Shown here one piece after another: positions 51,601-64,000 of a stretch of 64,000 nt of DNA (position 1 is its first letter; the number at the start of each line of letters is the position of its first letter). A program made the position numbers and the translations under genes. A model generated the notes under the pieces. That model was not told the DNA's origin and did not search any database. It saw nothing but the letters and a program-made list of their open reading frames with translations. Source of the stretch: Phoebastria nigripes. Taxonomy: Eukaryota; Chordata; Aves; Procellariiformes; Diomedeidae. Where the stretch lies: contig JAYKAV010002927.1 in the NCBI GenBank assembly GCA_035582835.1, positions 248,001 to 312,000 on the forward strand, in the 5' to 3' direction.

Positions 51601-52258
51601 AGTCAGCTCATTTCGTGTGCAGGATCAGTGACTGCAAAGTGAGGTTGTGTTGGAGAGTTCAGCTCTTTATGAATGCTTGCGTGAAAATACAGTTTAATTA
51701 ATAGTTAATTTGTGGTGTTGATTTTAATAATTTGAGCATCTTGAATTATTTGCAGTATTTTGCCAGATGCCTGCAGTAGGCACTTCTCCGTGAACACAAT
51801 AATTATTAGTAAATAATTTAGCATTTTTTCTGTACTTTGCTGTTGGGTGAGGAGACAGTTTTAAACTCTTTTCTGATGAACAAGAAAAGAAATTGCACTT
51901 ACCCTAACAGCACACATTTTTGCATGTGACCTTCTTTAAAAATAGAATGAAAATGTATGTGAAAGCCTTGTTTTACTTTCTTCGCTGTAGCAAGATGTAG
52001 GTGATGTCTCACTTTTATCGCTAAATATAGTTTAAACGCCAGAATTTCTCTGAAATAATAAAGGTATATAAGAGAGAGGATGAGAGAGTTCTAAAAACAG
52101 CTTCTAAAAATCCCCAGTCATTCAGTGAATTGTATCCCTCTTACCTGTTAACTCATATATTCAACGAGAGTCTTCGAATATGAACTCGGAATGAACAACT
52201 GCATGGCCATTAACCATGCTAAAATACTACAGAACAGATGTAATTCCTTTTCTTCTAG

Positions 52259-52353
52259 GTGATATTTCCATATCGTATTTCAGCCACCTGACTTTGGCCA
52301 AATGCCCATTGTTTTTTACTATTCTGGGTGCTAAATTCTATGAATTTAGTGAA
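52259..52353 (+). other. Candidate plus-strand exon (95 nt)
   Basis: A near-ideal acceptor (TAATTCCTTTTCTTCTAG) precedes 95 nt that end at a strong donor (TTTAGTGAA then GTAAGTG). One frame is open throughout (DISISYFSHLTLAKC ... KFYEFSE), hydrophobic and unfamiliar. It lies about 650 bases right of the CpG island and so could be the second exon of a divergent plus-strand transcript, coding or not. Confidence 0.3.
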
Positions 52354-55300
52354 GTAAGTGCCGACTTCATTATTTTATACATACAGACAGCAGAGGTACC
52401 TCGTTATGTACAAACAGAACNTTGCCCACGAATTAGAGTTCATGTCCCAGCTGCAGTGCAGCACAATACTCAGTAACACCTACCAGTTATACTTATTTAT
52501 CAACGTTTCTGAAAATTTTGTAATAAAATGCGAAATAAAGCATATATAAACAACAAAGGACAAAAAATAAAAGCAGCGTGCAGCTATGCATGTTTAGTTT
52601 ACATCACGTTGATGGCACCCAGATTAGGACCGGTTGTCAGTCCTTTTAATACCTATTTCATTGAGCTGTCATTACAACAGATTTCTAACATAGCCAAGTC
52701 CATAAAAGGCGTATCCTAATAGACAACTGTATTTTACACCTAAGAAGAGGCAATTGATGAAGGAATTTCTGTGTGTTGTTTGGACACTGTCATGTTCTTG
52801 TCCTCCTGGCTTTAGATTAAATTAAAATAAAGATTATTACTTGGAAAAAAAAAATACTGAAAGAACTTTGAATATTACTGGAAGACAAAATGACCTACAT
52901 GATGGTCTGTCCTGTGCAAGAGCGATCAACTGCGATAGCATCAGCCATTCCAGAAAGGAAAGCAAGTGGCATGTCTGGGGGGGATGACCCATCCTGCTTT
53001 TCACAGTGGTGTCTAAGGATAANCTACAATGGATCCAGCAGTTCAGCCTCAACTATGTTTGAAATGCACAGCCAAAAGTCAAATTAAGTGAAAATTGTTA
53101 TTTCATGTAAAAAAAAAAAAAAACCCAAGGTGGAAGGAGTAGATGGCTTATTTAACTGATATTGGAGGCGAACTGGTACCCTTGAAAAGGGCAAAACCCC
53201 TTTACAAACCAACACAGTTACATCGTGAAAATGAAGAGTCAGAGACAGAGTAAAATCAACTCTGTCCATGCAGCAAATGCATTACTTTACTAAGAACAGA
53301 AATATTTTCGCATATCAGAAGGTACTGCTGCTACCCTTGGTTCAGATCAAGGTCTAAATCCTGAAATTGTTTGTACTCTAAGCACATGAAGAGGCCCCAC
53401 AGGAACTATTCACATGTGAAAAGAGCTAGGACCAGAGCCAAAGGTTTGCATACTGTGAAGGTCAAGCTTGCTTCCTTTCTAAAACTTACACGTAACAGAA
53501 AAACTCTCAGAAATATGGTTTCCATATAGCACCTTCAGCTGATTCTTCAGGATGCTGTACGCACTGTGGCTGATTTAGAGCAATTTGTGTACTAGCAGGT
53601 CCCTGTGACTTCGGTGCTGGGTGGCTTGCAGGCAGGCTGCTGCTTTGCAGAACGGGGGCTGTCCCTGCCTTTCCCTGATTGCAATTATTGTGGTTTCTCT
53701 TCCCACAGAGGCTGATTTTTTTATAAATTTCTCAAAATGTGAGGAGGAAAGTCTCATAGATATCATACAACTACTGGCTTTATAGTTGTTGTGGAATAAC
53801 CTGTTAATAAAAATGCACTGCCTGTAGGACGAATTCTCAGCATTTTTGCAAAGGTCACACAAAATATATTGCTTGAGCAGCCTTACTTTGGTCACCCAGA
53901 TAAGTCATGGAGAGGCCACTGTAGATGACAGTCTCCAAGAAAGACTGTAATTCACTTTTATGTCTCTGTGCAAGAAAATAAGAGACATGAGCCTTCCCTT
54001 CACTACTGGGAATGGGGTATATGTGGAGGCTGGTGCAGGGAACAAAAAGGAGCTACTTTCACCAGACTTACAGATAAGGTTGGAGGTGTTTCTCTGCTGA
54101 AGGCCTCNCATAGTTCTGCTTTGTTTCTTTTTTCCTGTCAGAGCAACAGAAGAACTCAGAAAACAAATTGCAACTACACTGTACCACATCTTTTACTAGG
54201 ATTTTGCCTCAATCCCAAGTAAGACTTTTATTCTCCATATACTTATGTGAACAATAGTTTATTTCTCTTCTTTTTCCCTCATACCCATTTACTGGAAATG
54301 TAAAATAAATCCCACTTGGGATCTTTGAGCACTAACACTGCTTTTACCCCTGCTTCTCGATAATGGAAATTCCTTTTCTAGGAGCAACGTTTATTTACGG
54401 TGCACCGTGCTTCATAAATGCCAATTCATACTGTGTCTGGACTTCACAATGAATACAAACAGTGGGTCTCTCAGAGTCCCACCTTTTACAGTGGTCTATC
54501 ATTTACAATGGCTGATCAGTTTTTCTAAATTATTTGTAGAAATACTCTTTTTTTTTGCCAAGAAACTGGTATAACTTCAGGTCAAATCACTTTAGGTCAA
54601 ATACATTATTAATTAGAAATGGCAGACATATAAAAAAACCCCTACAGCCACATATGTAGATGGACAATTGTCTCATGAGTATATGGTACCTACTCCTTTC
54701 ATTCCAAGACTGGAGTCATTATACATATATGGATAATATGTAGGAAGTTTAGACTGCATTATTTTGAGAAGGGTTACGATTTCTAGATACATACCTTTTT
54801 GCGGNAGAGCCAGGCACCAGTGGTGTTTATTGTCTTGCAGGGCTATTGCCAGAACGATTACAATATGGAACTTCGGAAGTCCGGTACCTAACAGCAGGAG
54901 GTAGAACGTACTAATTTTATATCATCTCGGCTGTCAAGTGACAATGCTTTTTAAATGTCATGAATTATGTATAGAATACATTAATTTTTATACTGCACAT
55001 TTTGGGAGTTCACGCACACATACCGAAAGGGCATGGCTTTGTCACGAGTGCACAAGACAAGACATTAGAAAGACTCAAAATGGAACCTAGTGCACAAGCA
55101 GCAGCTTGTGGACCCAGTTCCCTGCTTGATGACATGAGTCAGGAGCTATGATATCAATGACAATACAGGTGATATCTTGAGATGACTTAAATAAGATAAA
55201 AATCAGACTGAGTCTTTAACCTAGGAATTAATGAAATACCTTTTGTACAATAAATATTTGTAATCTGTCCTTGATAACAGGAAATTATGTGAGTACTAAA

Positions 55301-55773
55301 AATCTGCAGAAACTGTTCATTTAAATTATTTTTGTAAACTTAACAAGTGTTACACTCTGCTGTTCTCTGCATCTTTAAGAGTGGGGATTTATGTCTTGCA
55401 AAATAGAAACAAAATAAGAAAGCTGAAATATATTGTGTCTTTTGCTGTACTTTACAGCACAGCTTGTGTTTAAGAAGCAGTCTAGACATGCAAAAATGCT
55501 AGAATAAACAATATTTTTTTCATTATTTTAAATTAGCTTGTACTGGAAAGCTATAAATTTCAGAATGATGCACACTAACAGGATTGCATATCTATTCAAA
55601 TATTCAAAACAAAAGATACTAAGAGGCTATTCTGTTACCTACCATTATAAATATAAATTTCCTTCTGAGTTAATGCAATTACAAGTGATTTTCTATAAAA
55701 GAAAAAAAAAAATATTTCCATAAACCTTCAGGATATTTTACAGGTTATTTTACTCAGTATTATGAAAAGTCAC

Positions 55774-55793
55774 ATCCTTTCCCCCCCCCCCTC
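55774..55793. repeat. C homopolymer run
   Basis: A run of about ten C followed by TCC. It is a likely sequencing or length-variable site. Confidence 0.7.
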
Positions 55794-55920
55794 CTTATTT
55801 TAGTGGCTTGTTTAATCCATTTTAACATATAAACATTATTAAATACTATTTAATATTCATTATAGGGCTTCAAATATTGGTTGGTCTTAAATAAATATTT
55901 TTTCTTTATTCTCCTTTCAG

Positions 55921-56045
55921 CTGAATTGTGTGTGCAATTAAAGAATAATCAGCTAGAGTCATGACTGAGATTCTGAATTTATGACCACGAGTATAGAAAT
56001 GAGCTGTTTATTCAGGAGAACAATGATGGAAGTGGTCATGCCAGG
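55921..56045 (+). other. Candidate non-coding plus-strand exon (125 nt)
   Basis: The acceptor (TTTCTTTATTCTCCTTTCAG) and the donor (ATGCCAGG then GTAAGC) are both strong. All three frames contain stops, so if transcribed it would be part of a non-coding RNA or an untranslated region. It follows the candidate exon at 52,259-52,353 on the same strand. Confidence 0.25.
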
Positions 56046-59000
56046 GTAAGCGATTTTTCTCCCTGTGGCTATGCAGGGTAATAATAAAGCAGGTAGATAC
56101 CTACCCTGACAACTATTCCTCTGGTGTATGGACAGAGGAACAATTCTATGACACAACAACTATACATCAAGAGACACAGTTTTAAGGATGCTACTGAGAC
56201 AAACTTTGCACATAAACTGAAGATTTCAGCTGAACTTTTGAGAAAGTATCCTTGATTCAGTTATACATCATATCAATTATAAAACATTAGTTAATTATCC
56301 TTAGGTGGTAACAAAGATGTTGAAGAAAAGCCCCACCGTCATCACAGGAGTTTTGTAAGATTGTAAATGAATAGTTTCCAAGAGCATTTCAAACAGAGGA
56401 CTGGCCATTCTTGTCTGACAAGCAATACGATTAGTGCAGTTCCTTCCTCGGCTCCTTCCAGAGCTTATAATGCCCCTTTGCAACACCTGTAGCTGGAGAA
56501 CAACACAAGTGCAGTAAATCAGATACTAATCTGGATCTTGGAAGACTCATCTTCCTTTTCTGCCAGGGTGCTCTCTTCAGTCTGGCTTTTGGCAAGTCAT
56601 TTAATTTCTGTGCCTGTCAGATCCTTATTGAATATGAAAAGTAAAACTTCAATAAAAGAAATATCTTAAATATTGCTCAAATTATGTTTGAATAAAAAGA
56701 TATACATATATTGTTTGATATATTGTTTGATATAGCTCAAATTTTTCACATTCAAAAATATAACTGATTTCATGAGTATTTTACACGCCTAGATTTATTT
56801 GTATTGTCTTGCTGAGAGAGCAAAGACCTGTTAAAATAAAGTGCTTTTAGATCTTCATCAGACCTAGATTTCTTAAGCTATTAAGTATATTGTATTTTGC
56901 AAAAGGGAAAAACATTGCTCTTTAGTAATAGGATTTTTTTAGGCATCCTTTTTGGCATCACTTTAATACTAACGGTATTGGTGGCCATATAATACTGAAG
57001 AGAGTTCCTTTCAAAAAATTAGGTTTCTGAAGTTTCCTTGAAGTGTACGTATTCAGGAGACTCAGGACCTCATCTAAATCAAACTGGATCTGCATTAAGG
57101 TCGGAGTGCATTGGCCTGTGTTGTTGGTTTGGGTTTTTTATTTTTCTGACTGAAATTANCATGTATGGAATAGCAAGTATTATGAGAGTAAACTCATCAG
57201 GGAAAGGAGTCATAGAACATGTCTACAACTCTGTAGTATATCTGCAAACTTTACACCACCACATGTTTACTGTTGAGTTTTTGCAGGAGTGTTTCCTTCT
57301 ACCCAATAGACCGTGACGGTGCTGAAAACTTCCAAAGAACCAAAATAGGCCAACTTTTTTTTAAGTGGTGCAATAGGAACTGCTATACTGTTTCCATAGG
57401 TTGGACTCACTAGTTTTATTTTACAGTGAGGGTAAAAGTGGGAAACAAAGTACACAGCACTTTTTGGAATCAGTAACTATAGCAGCTGTATTGTTTTTCA
57501 AAAGACACATTCTATATTAGGCAGCTAAGTTCCCAGTAGATTCAGCAAGGCATGTCCAGGCCATACCTAAGCAAAGTTATTAATAGGCAATCATTATCAC
57601 AAAAGAAGTCCAGTAACACCAGCAATATAAGATCAGCATAGCAGAATCAGCCTACTTTCAAATTAATATCCAGAGGAATTAAAAAAAGGAGACTCTTCCA
57701 ATAAGCAGATGTGCTCAGAATCTTTGAGTAGTTAGGAAAAGTCTGTTAATGAGATAGTGATTTGATGAAGCCTCATTGAAAAAAGATTCCTGAAGTTCTG
57801 ATTTCTCCAAGTAGAAGAGAAGTGTGCAAACCACATTACATTGCTTTCTGATGCATGATTTGCAGGGAATGATGTTCCCTGGCTTTTCATGCTCTGTAAT
57901 CTGAGTATCAAAAATGCTCATCAATATCAGTTTTTATAATAGGACCTGGGAAAGAAAGAGAGGAACATGCGTCCATAGTCTCAAAATCCTTTGAAACTAA
58001 CTTTGAAGCATTCACTCTCTCATGTGCTAGAGAATGGAGGAATTGCTTTGCAAAACAGAGTTTCCAAGACAGAACGCTAACCTGGACCCAATCAAAAACT
58101 TTATTTATTCAATGTAAGTAATTATGAGATAGGACTTTCTGAATAAACATCTGCTACAGGATCAAAATAATAATGGAGAATGGGTATGAATGCTTCTAGC
58201 TGTGTAATGCTACCAAGTNCTTAGTAATCCCCATTCCAAAGATTGCTGTATTTCAGTGGTGAGTGAAGCTGTTCATTTTAAAAATGCTTGGGATTGTTTT
58301 GGAAGAAAGAGTTATGCAGAAATGCATGCCACTGGGATATGGATTCCTTTCCTTCAATTTATGTAACAAAATATTTATTACTAAGGTTTTGACAGGATTA
58401 TGTAACTTACTAGCCTTTCCTTTCACAACAGGAACGTGAAGTGGTTTATTGACAAGGAAACGAAGGATTCAGTATAGACTAACGTGTCAGTCATAACCTG
58501 GGGTTTGGGTTGACATCATAGGACATTATGTTTGCTCATTTCAATTTTGGCTATTAGGTGTGGACTCTAAATGTACTTGCTGAAAAAGTATTTTTGCCCA
58601 TCAAAATCTGGAATTGCATTTAGGTGTTTTTTTCATCAAAACTACATCTGTTGTTAATGCTTCACTGAACTACCCATGAACATTAAACCATGAGACACCT
58701 GCATGCAGAAAATACCAATCCAACCCCCAAATCATTATTGAATTCTAGCAAATCACTTTTCAATAGTAACTTCCTCTCATTTCTAGGGTATTTTTATGGT
58801 TAATGAACAAATGGATTCTTCCTCTTTTTTAATACAGAGAAAACCAGGATATCATTTGCTATGGATAGATGTTCTGAGCTCTTTTTGAGAGTTTGTGGCA
58901 AACTGGATGTAGGCCCTTGTTTATAAAGACCTGGCTGATGACATTTCCAAACCTGGCCACAAATATGATATACAATTATGGCAAGGAAAAATACTATCAT

Positions 59001-59598
59001 TTCTTTTTGGCAAAGGTTATCTATATGTGGAACAAATATAATATTTGCAGTTACTAAAACTCATACTGTTAAAATGCTTGTGAAAATGGAACACATGCTT
59101 GTAAAAGTTTCTTGAGATAGTGTAAGGATACCAGCAACTGATGGTAATGGTTAGCAAGTATTTGAACTGGAGAGAAGACTCTGAAATATTAATGTTAGCA
59201 AGAATGCAAACTGCAGTTACACACAATGAAGTGGTTGTATGTTGATCATCTTGTGACATTCTGTCTTACTGCATCACAAACTGATGCAAAAAGTGATATA
59301 CAAAGTGATGCAGTAAGTGCATTACAGTCATTTTTGTGTTGGAGTTTCCCAATTATCCCAAGAAGAGTGCTCAGCATTTTTTGAAAATTAAGTGCCTTCA
59401 ACAATATCAAGCTAGGAATGCACTAGCACTATTCATTTTACCATAGAAGCTTTTATTTCTATGGGCTTATCAGGGTTCTCCATTATATAGAAGGAAGAAA
59501 GGCTCCTGGCATCAGAAAATATTTATTTGCTGCAGAACATCGTTTCCCAAAACAATGTATGTTCTACAATACTTTATCCCACTGCTTATAAAACCTGT

Positions 59599-59785
59599 TT
59601 AATTTATTGAGAATTCAATTGCTATCATGAAAAACTTTTTTTTAGACGTGAAGAATTTATCTAGTGACGAATTCGGGGTGATTTCGCATGGCTGGCATCT
59701 GTAGTTGGCTGCATTTCCCACAGCAGAATCACTAGAGGGAGTCATAGGCAATGTTACTCCTTCACGATCTCCAATAGCTTTGCAA
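59599..59785 (-). other. Candidate terminal coding exon, unidentified minus-strand gene
   Basis: A strong acceptor (ACGTTTTCTAATTTTTTAG, with a TCTAAT branch-like site) is followed on the minus strand by a 61-codon open frame. It begins CKAIGDREGVTLPMTPSSDS, continues with NAANYRCQPCEITPNSS and ends in TAA. An AATAAA hexamer overlaps the last codons. The composition is very protein-like, but no family is recognised and no partner exon was found up to 64,000. It could be the last exon of a gene lying to the right, a decayed exon, or chance. Confidence 0.22.
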
Positions 59786-60827
59786 CTAAAAAATTAGAAA
59801 ACGTTTTTTGATAATATTTAGCAGGAAAAAAACACGATAATTTTCATCACTACAATTTAATTTCACTGCCTAGTTACTGATTATTTATGAAACTGTTTTA
59901 ACCTCACAAGTCACCTATCGCAAATCGTGATCTTGCTTAACAACCACAACAAACCAGCAAGATAAACATCCCACATAAGGTTTTAAATTAACATATTTCT
60001 CAATTAGTATTAAAAAGCACAGACGCAATGCTGATAATATACTCACAGGAATTTTAGAGCAGACAGCAAAAGAAAAAGAAAATATNAGTAAAAATCAGTT
60101 AAAGATATATTGATCAGTCAGTTTTAGGCACCTTTGCCTAGTTCAGCCTAGCCTAGGCCTCCTTTGCTTTTGGGTTTAAAATGTAGATTGCAGTGCAGTA
60201 GAATTAGTTTTATTCAAGTTTTATATAACATCATTGTTGTTGCCGAAGGAAGAAAATGCTTATTGGGAAAAAAAAAGGAGTATCTGCTGTCCTAGACCAT
60301 TTCCGTGTCGAAACCAAGTTGTTAGCTCACAGAATTTCTCAGAACTCAAGAATTAGAGGGGAAAACCAAAATGGATTAAAAATTGTTCTCATCCTTACCC
60401 CTAGTAATCTTGAAATACAATGAAATAATATGCAGAACTGTACAGTGACAGTCTGCAGATAATGCATTTGGTGTATAGTAAGACAATTGACAACAAACTA
60501 TTGTTTGTTTATCTTAACACATGATTATTCTTTTTCATAACTAGTAGCTACCAATATAGCCTGAAGATCTTAAATTTCCATTTATCTAGTGATATTAGTG
60601 TGTGTGTCATAATAAATATAATTTAAAGAAACGAACAACTTTGTACTTACGGTACTTAATAGTACATAAGCACAGCTTGCTTTCAAAAGATGGCTATTAT
60701 TTGAAAAGAACATGAGACAAAAAATATACAGGTGACATTTGGTTAAGTGGCTTAGATACACAGTTTAAAAATAGGTGTAATTAGCTGTACCACTATGGCA
60801 TTTATGGCTGTGGTTTCTTTTTTACAG

Positions 60828-60882
60828 ACATAATCATGGTGATAAAAGCTCTAGCAGTTGATCTGGTGCAAAGAGGATTTAT
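60828..60882 (+). other. Candidate plus-strand exon (55 nt)
   Basis: The acceptor (GTGGTTTCTTTTTTACAG) and the donor (GGATTTAT then GTGAGTAAG) are both very good. Only one frame is open (IIMVIKALAVDLVQRGF) and it does not join in phase with the open frame of 52,259-52,353. A non-coding exon is therefore the simpler reading. Confidence 0.28.
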
Positions 60883-61557
60883 GTGAGTAAGATTTCACCC
60901 TCCTGAACTCTTATAACTATTTTTGAACTGTTATTAATCAATGAATTTTACGTTTTGTCACTTTAACTGTATCAGTATAAATTGCAAAACTTGAGCATGG
61001 AAGCACCCTAAATTTCATGAACTCTCTCTGAAAATTAACTAAAAAATGAAAACAGGACTACAGAGCGCCAGGATAAATCATCACTGATGTTCAAAATTGT
61101 TTGACAAAGAAATTAGGAATCAAGCNACTGGCAAAAAAAAATTAATCCCATATATGATACAAGTCCAATAAATGTTTATGCATTTAAAGTATACATACCT
61201 AGAGAACATACTTCNTCAAACATTTTGCTTGTAATTTGCATTACATGCTGCTAAGTTTTTGCTAATATTCTTAGCTGTGTTCTTTAGAAACATTTTAAAG
61301 TCTTTAAATATTCTTGATGAAATGGATTTAGGAATGAATGAGTTTTCAAGACCACATCTTCCAGGTTATTATCACAAATAATGTCATTAACATTTCTGAA
61401 GATATTTTGATTTTTCTTTTACCAAGTAAACTCACGAACCAAAATAATCCTTAGTGTTATACTGTGAAGTTGGATTAATCTAAGTACCCCAGAATATTTA
61501 TAGTTTTATTTATGTTTATGTATGATATTGGCTATATATTAATGATGGAACATAATT

Positions 61558-61615
61558 TGATCCAATTTGATCCAATAATATCTAATAATATATATCCAAT
61601 AATATATATACAGTA
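61558..61615. repeat. Short AT-rich tandem patch
   Basis: ATTTGATCCA occurs twice, followed by TCCAATAATATATATA and related units. It looks like local slippage. Confidence 0.55.
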
Positions 61616-63424
61616 ATGGATCATAATTTGAGAGGAAGAATCATTTAGTTGGCTGAAAAGGCATAAGCAGGGCAATGTTTCCAGCCCAACAATGGATCTT
61701 GGGCACAGCCTTGAAAAATTGCCTCTGCTTCAGTTCCAAAGTTTACCTTTATGAATAAAATTTTAAAATAATCCATAAATATTTATCATCATCTTCATTG
61801 TTATCATCATCACCATTATCAATAACTTCAAATATAGAACTCAACAGGACAACCTCTGTCTATGCCAGGTACCTGAGATTGGTATTACTGTAATTATTCA
61901 GAGCACCCATATCTAAGTTACTTAACTTTTGCTATCATGAACACGTATTTTGGATTTTTTGGCAGGAATAAATTTTGATATTTCTATTCTTTACATTAAT
62001 TTTGTAGAGAAGACAGCTACTAAAAAAAAAAATCACTGTCATGGTTTTGATAGTTTTGTTTGTATGTCTTGAATAAATGTAAAGGCAGGGTAAGCAAACT
62101 AGAAAAAAGCTGCTCTTTATTCATAACATTACCACAGAGTGACTTGAATTGCTGGAACTACATAAAGAGGGAACTCAGACTTGCTCACAAGTTATTGAAG
62201 CTTAACAAGATAATCCATCATCTGACCTAAGTAGCTGACCAAGTCAGTGCCCTCTGCCCATGGCAAGGGCCTGGTAAACTACATTAGCTTAAACTTTGTA
62301 ACGCGCTCCCATCCTGCATTTACAATGGTTTAGACCACACAGGTAGTAGTTGCCATGGATAAGCTGATACTATGCTTTAATGCATTACTGTTGCAGTCAC
62401 TTATGTGCCTGAACCCCTGCTTATAGCAATATATTTCTGCTCATAAAATTCCCTGCACAGACAAGACCAGCTTTTGCTTTTATCATTATTTCAATCGCTT
62501 TAGTGTAGATCCAATTACACAGGTATAAAATGTTTCTACTGGCACACCCTGGCATCACTACAACAGCAGTTAAACAGATAACTCCAGAATCGGGATANAT
62601 GTGTGAATAACAACAGCTGATCAACAGCTATGCTGATAAAATTTAAATGAGATCAAGCCTAAATCTTATCCTATGCTGATAATAGGAATGTCTGTTATGT
62701 GTCAGACTTACTGGATGTGACAGGAGAGTAAGACTAGAAGCTGATCTCAGTAAAACCTCCCTCAAGTTCTTGTGGGTTATCCTCTAACACAAGTCCTCCA
62801 GGTTTCTAGCGACACTGTGGGCAGTTGTGTCCTAATCAAAAACCACACAGGCATGGCAGCAATAAATGCCAGATTGATGATTACCACTTGAGCATATACA
62901 TTATGGCATTGTCTAACTATACTTTAACTACATATCACCATGTTTTACAATTCCCAATGAGCTCTGCACTGTTTCAGTATGTGAAACAGAGAAATAGACT
63001 GTAGATCTCTCTAGAGAATACTGTTTTCTCCTGACCACAGCCATGGGTCAGCATATAAAAAGGCAAAGGCGAAGTACTGTAGTCTTTCTCCACTTCTGCT
63101 TCTATTCATTTGCTTGCAACATGTTGTAAATGAAGAGCAGAGGCTGTGATCTGTGTTAGACCTGAACTAAAAATGTCTCACATTGCTCTATGAAGGAAAA
63201 AAAGCTTAACCTGTAATCTGTACTGACATGTAATTCAGGGCATATTCTAGCCATAGTTAAACAAAATGGTTTATCTGAACTGAAAATAAAGTATCTGTTG
63301 CTGTTGATATGTCTGCCAAATTTAAAACATGATAAAAACTAAAGTCGACAGCATAAGCCACTCAAACAAGACCTCAGGGATTCCAAAATGTGCCTTAATA
63401 TTTATTTTTCATATTTGATTGCAG

Positions 63425-63435
63425 GTTACGCACAG
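63425..63435 (+). other. Candidate 11-nt microexon
   Basis: GTTACGCACAG sits between an acceptor (TTTTTCATATTTGATTGCAG) and a textbook donor (GTAAGTG). The acceptor-to-donor distance is only 11 nt, so it would be a microexon, or the donor belongs to an exon whose acceptor lies further left. Confidence 0.18.
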
Positions 63436-64000
63436 GTAAGTGTAGTGCTACCCTGAGGGTTTTAAGTGTAACGTAGTCAACCATGATAATACCTTCAGTA
63501 TCTCGGAAGACAGTTCTCACAATGACTAATATGAAATGAAAGCAAAGCTGAGTGTTTTTCAGACTAGTGTTAAGTTTCCTCTAGAGTTATTTAGTAGATT
63601 TCTGAAATGTTTTCAGTATTTGCCTACTAATAAGACAAAACCAAGTATTACCCCATTTGTTACACTGTATGTTCCAGCATTCAAAAAACCCTAACATTAA
63701 CTTGCCTTTATAACCCTGTAATACATGAGAAATTGCTATCCTCCTGGCTATCCACTACCTCCTGCAGTAATTTGGACTGGTATTTACCAGTCATTTCCTC
63801 AAAAATGAATCACGAACCACGACACATATACATGTAGTAGTGACAAAAACAAATTAGCCAGAATTAGTCTTCTTCAGGTGCTCCCATCCATTTTAACCTC
63901 TTAGTGGTGAAACATGTAAGAGCTAGTCATACAAATACCATGTACTTACAGACATTTTCTTTAGCCTTAATTATTTTAAAATAAAAATACAATCTCATAA

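Larger units (their letters stand above)
51700..64000. other. AT-rich stretch right of the island
   Basis: Mostly non-coding. No transposon was recognised. Candidate splice-site pairs on the plus strand and one minus-strand open frame are listed separately. A TCATCA-type tract lies near 61,787-61,820 and a short AT-rich tandem patch (ATCCAAT/AATATATAT units) near 61,558-61,615. Confidence 0.45.

Noticed and set aside
50085..51701. Open frames of 118-412 codons on both strands
   Set aside because: They overlap in several frames on both strands, are almost only A, G, P and R, and follow directly from the GC-rich island where stop codons are rare.
60022..60090. Minus-strand pyrimidine-rich tract followed by GTGAGTA
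   Set aside because: No AG lies between the tract and the donor-like site, so no exon can be formed.
1..64000. tRNA, rRNA, snRNA, known microRNA, CRISPR array, retroviral LTR or viral gene
   Set aside because: I looked for typical motifs and saw none. A proper covariance-model and repeat search could not be run.

Overview
The window reads as vertebrate, almost certainly avian, nuclear DNA. The main evidence is four CR1 LINE fragments, at least one carrying the bird-type 3' end with repeated ATTCTATG units. The sequence is mostly AT-rich and non-coding, repeat density is low, and there are two sharply GC- and CpG-rich islands. No prokaryotic, phage, CRISPR, rRNA, tRNA or recognisable retroviral gene was seen. 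The assembly has one 11-base gap (20,205-20,215) and about 30 isolated single N bases.

Layout. 1-8,400 is AT-rich with simple sequence and no gene I can identify. 8,490-8,760 is a small CpG island with a GC box and a CACGTGAC E-box. Just to its left on the minus strand lies a possible first exon (8,410-8,528) ending in a good splice donor. 8,860-46,900 is a long intronic or intergenic stretch holding four CR1 pieces (9.6, 22.2-23.0, 30.1 and 39.1 kb), a probable ancient SINE/LINE tail (9.1 kb), microsatellites, a perfect 13-bp hairpin (32,517) and a degenerate repeat patch (32.8-33.1 kb). 46,970-51,600 is the most gene-like part. A CpG island of about 1.5 kb (about 50,050-51,600) is followed on the minus strand by three candidate exons (49,718 and upward; 48,319-48,467; 46,972-47,027) with good donors and one reading frame that stays open across both junctions. 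51,600-64,000 is AT-rich again. It contains several well-formed candidate splice-site pairs on the plus strand (52,259-52,353; 55,921-56,045; 60,828-60,882; 63,425-63,435) and one protein-like open frame behind a strong acceptor on the minus strand (59,599-59,785).

Interpretation. The simplest model is a CpG-island promoter near 50-51.6 kb driving a minus-strand gene, perhaps with a divergent plus-strand non-coding transcript. A second CpG promoter near 8.6 kb probably drives a minus-strand gene that leaves the window on the left. I could not name any of these genes. All exon calls rest on splice-site shape and open frames read by eye. In 64 kb of AT-rich DNA some such matches are expected by chance, so confidences are kept low. 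Nearly all long open frames, including those of 200-400 codons inside the CpG island, look like by-products of base composition.
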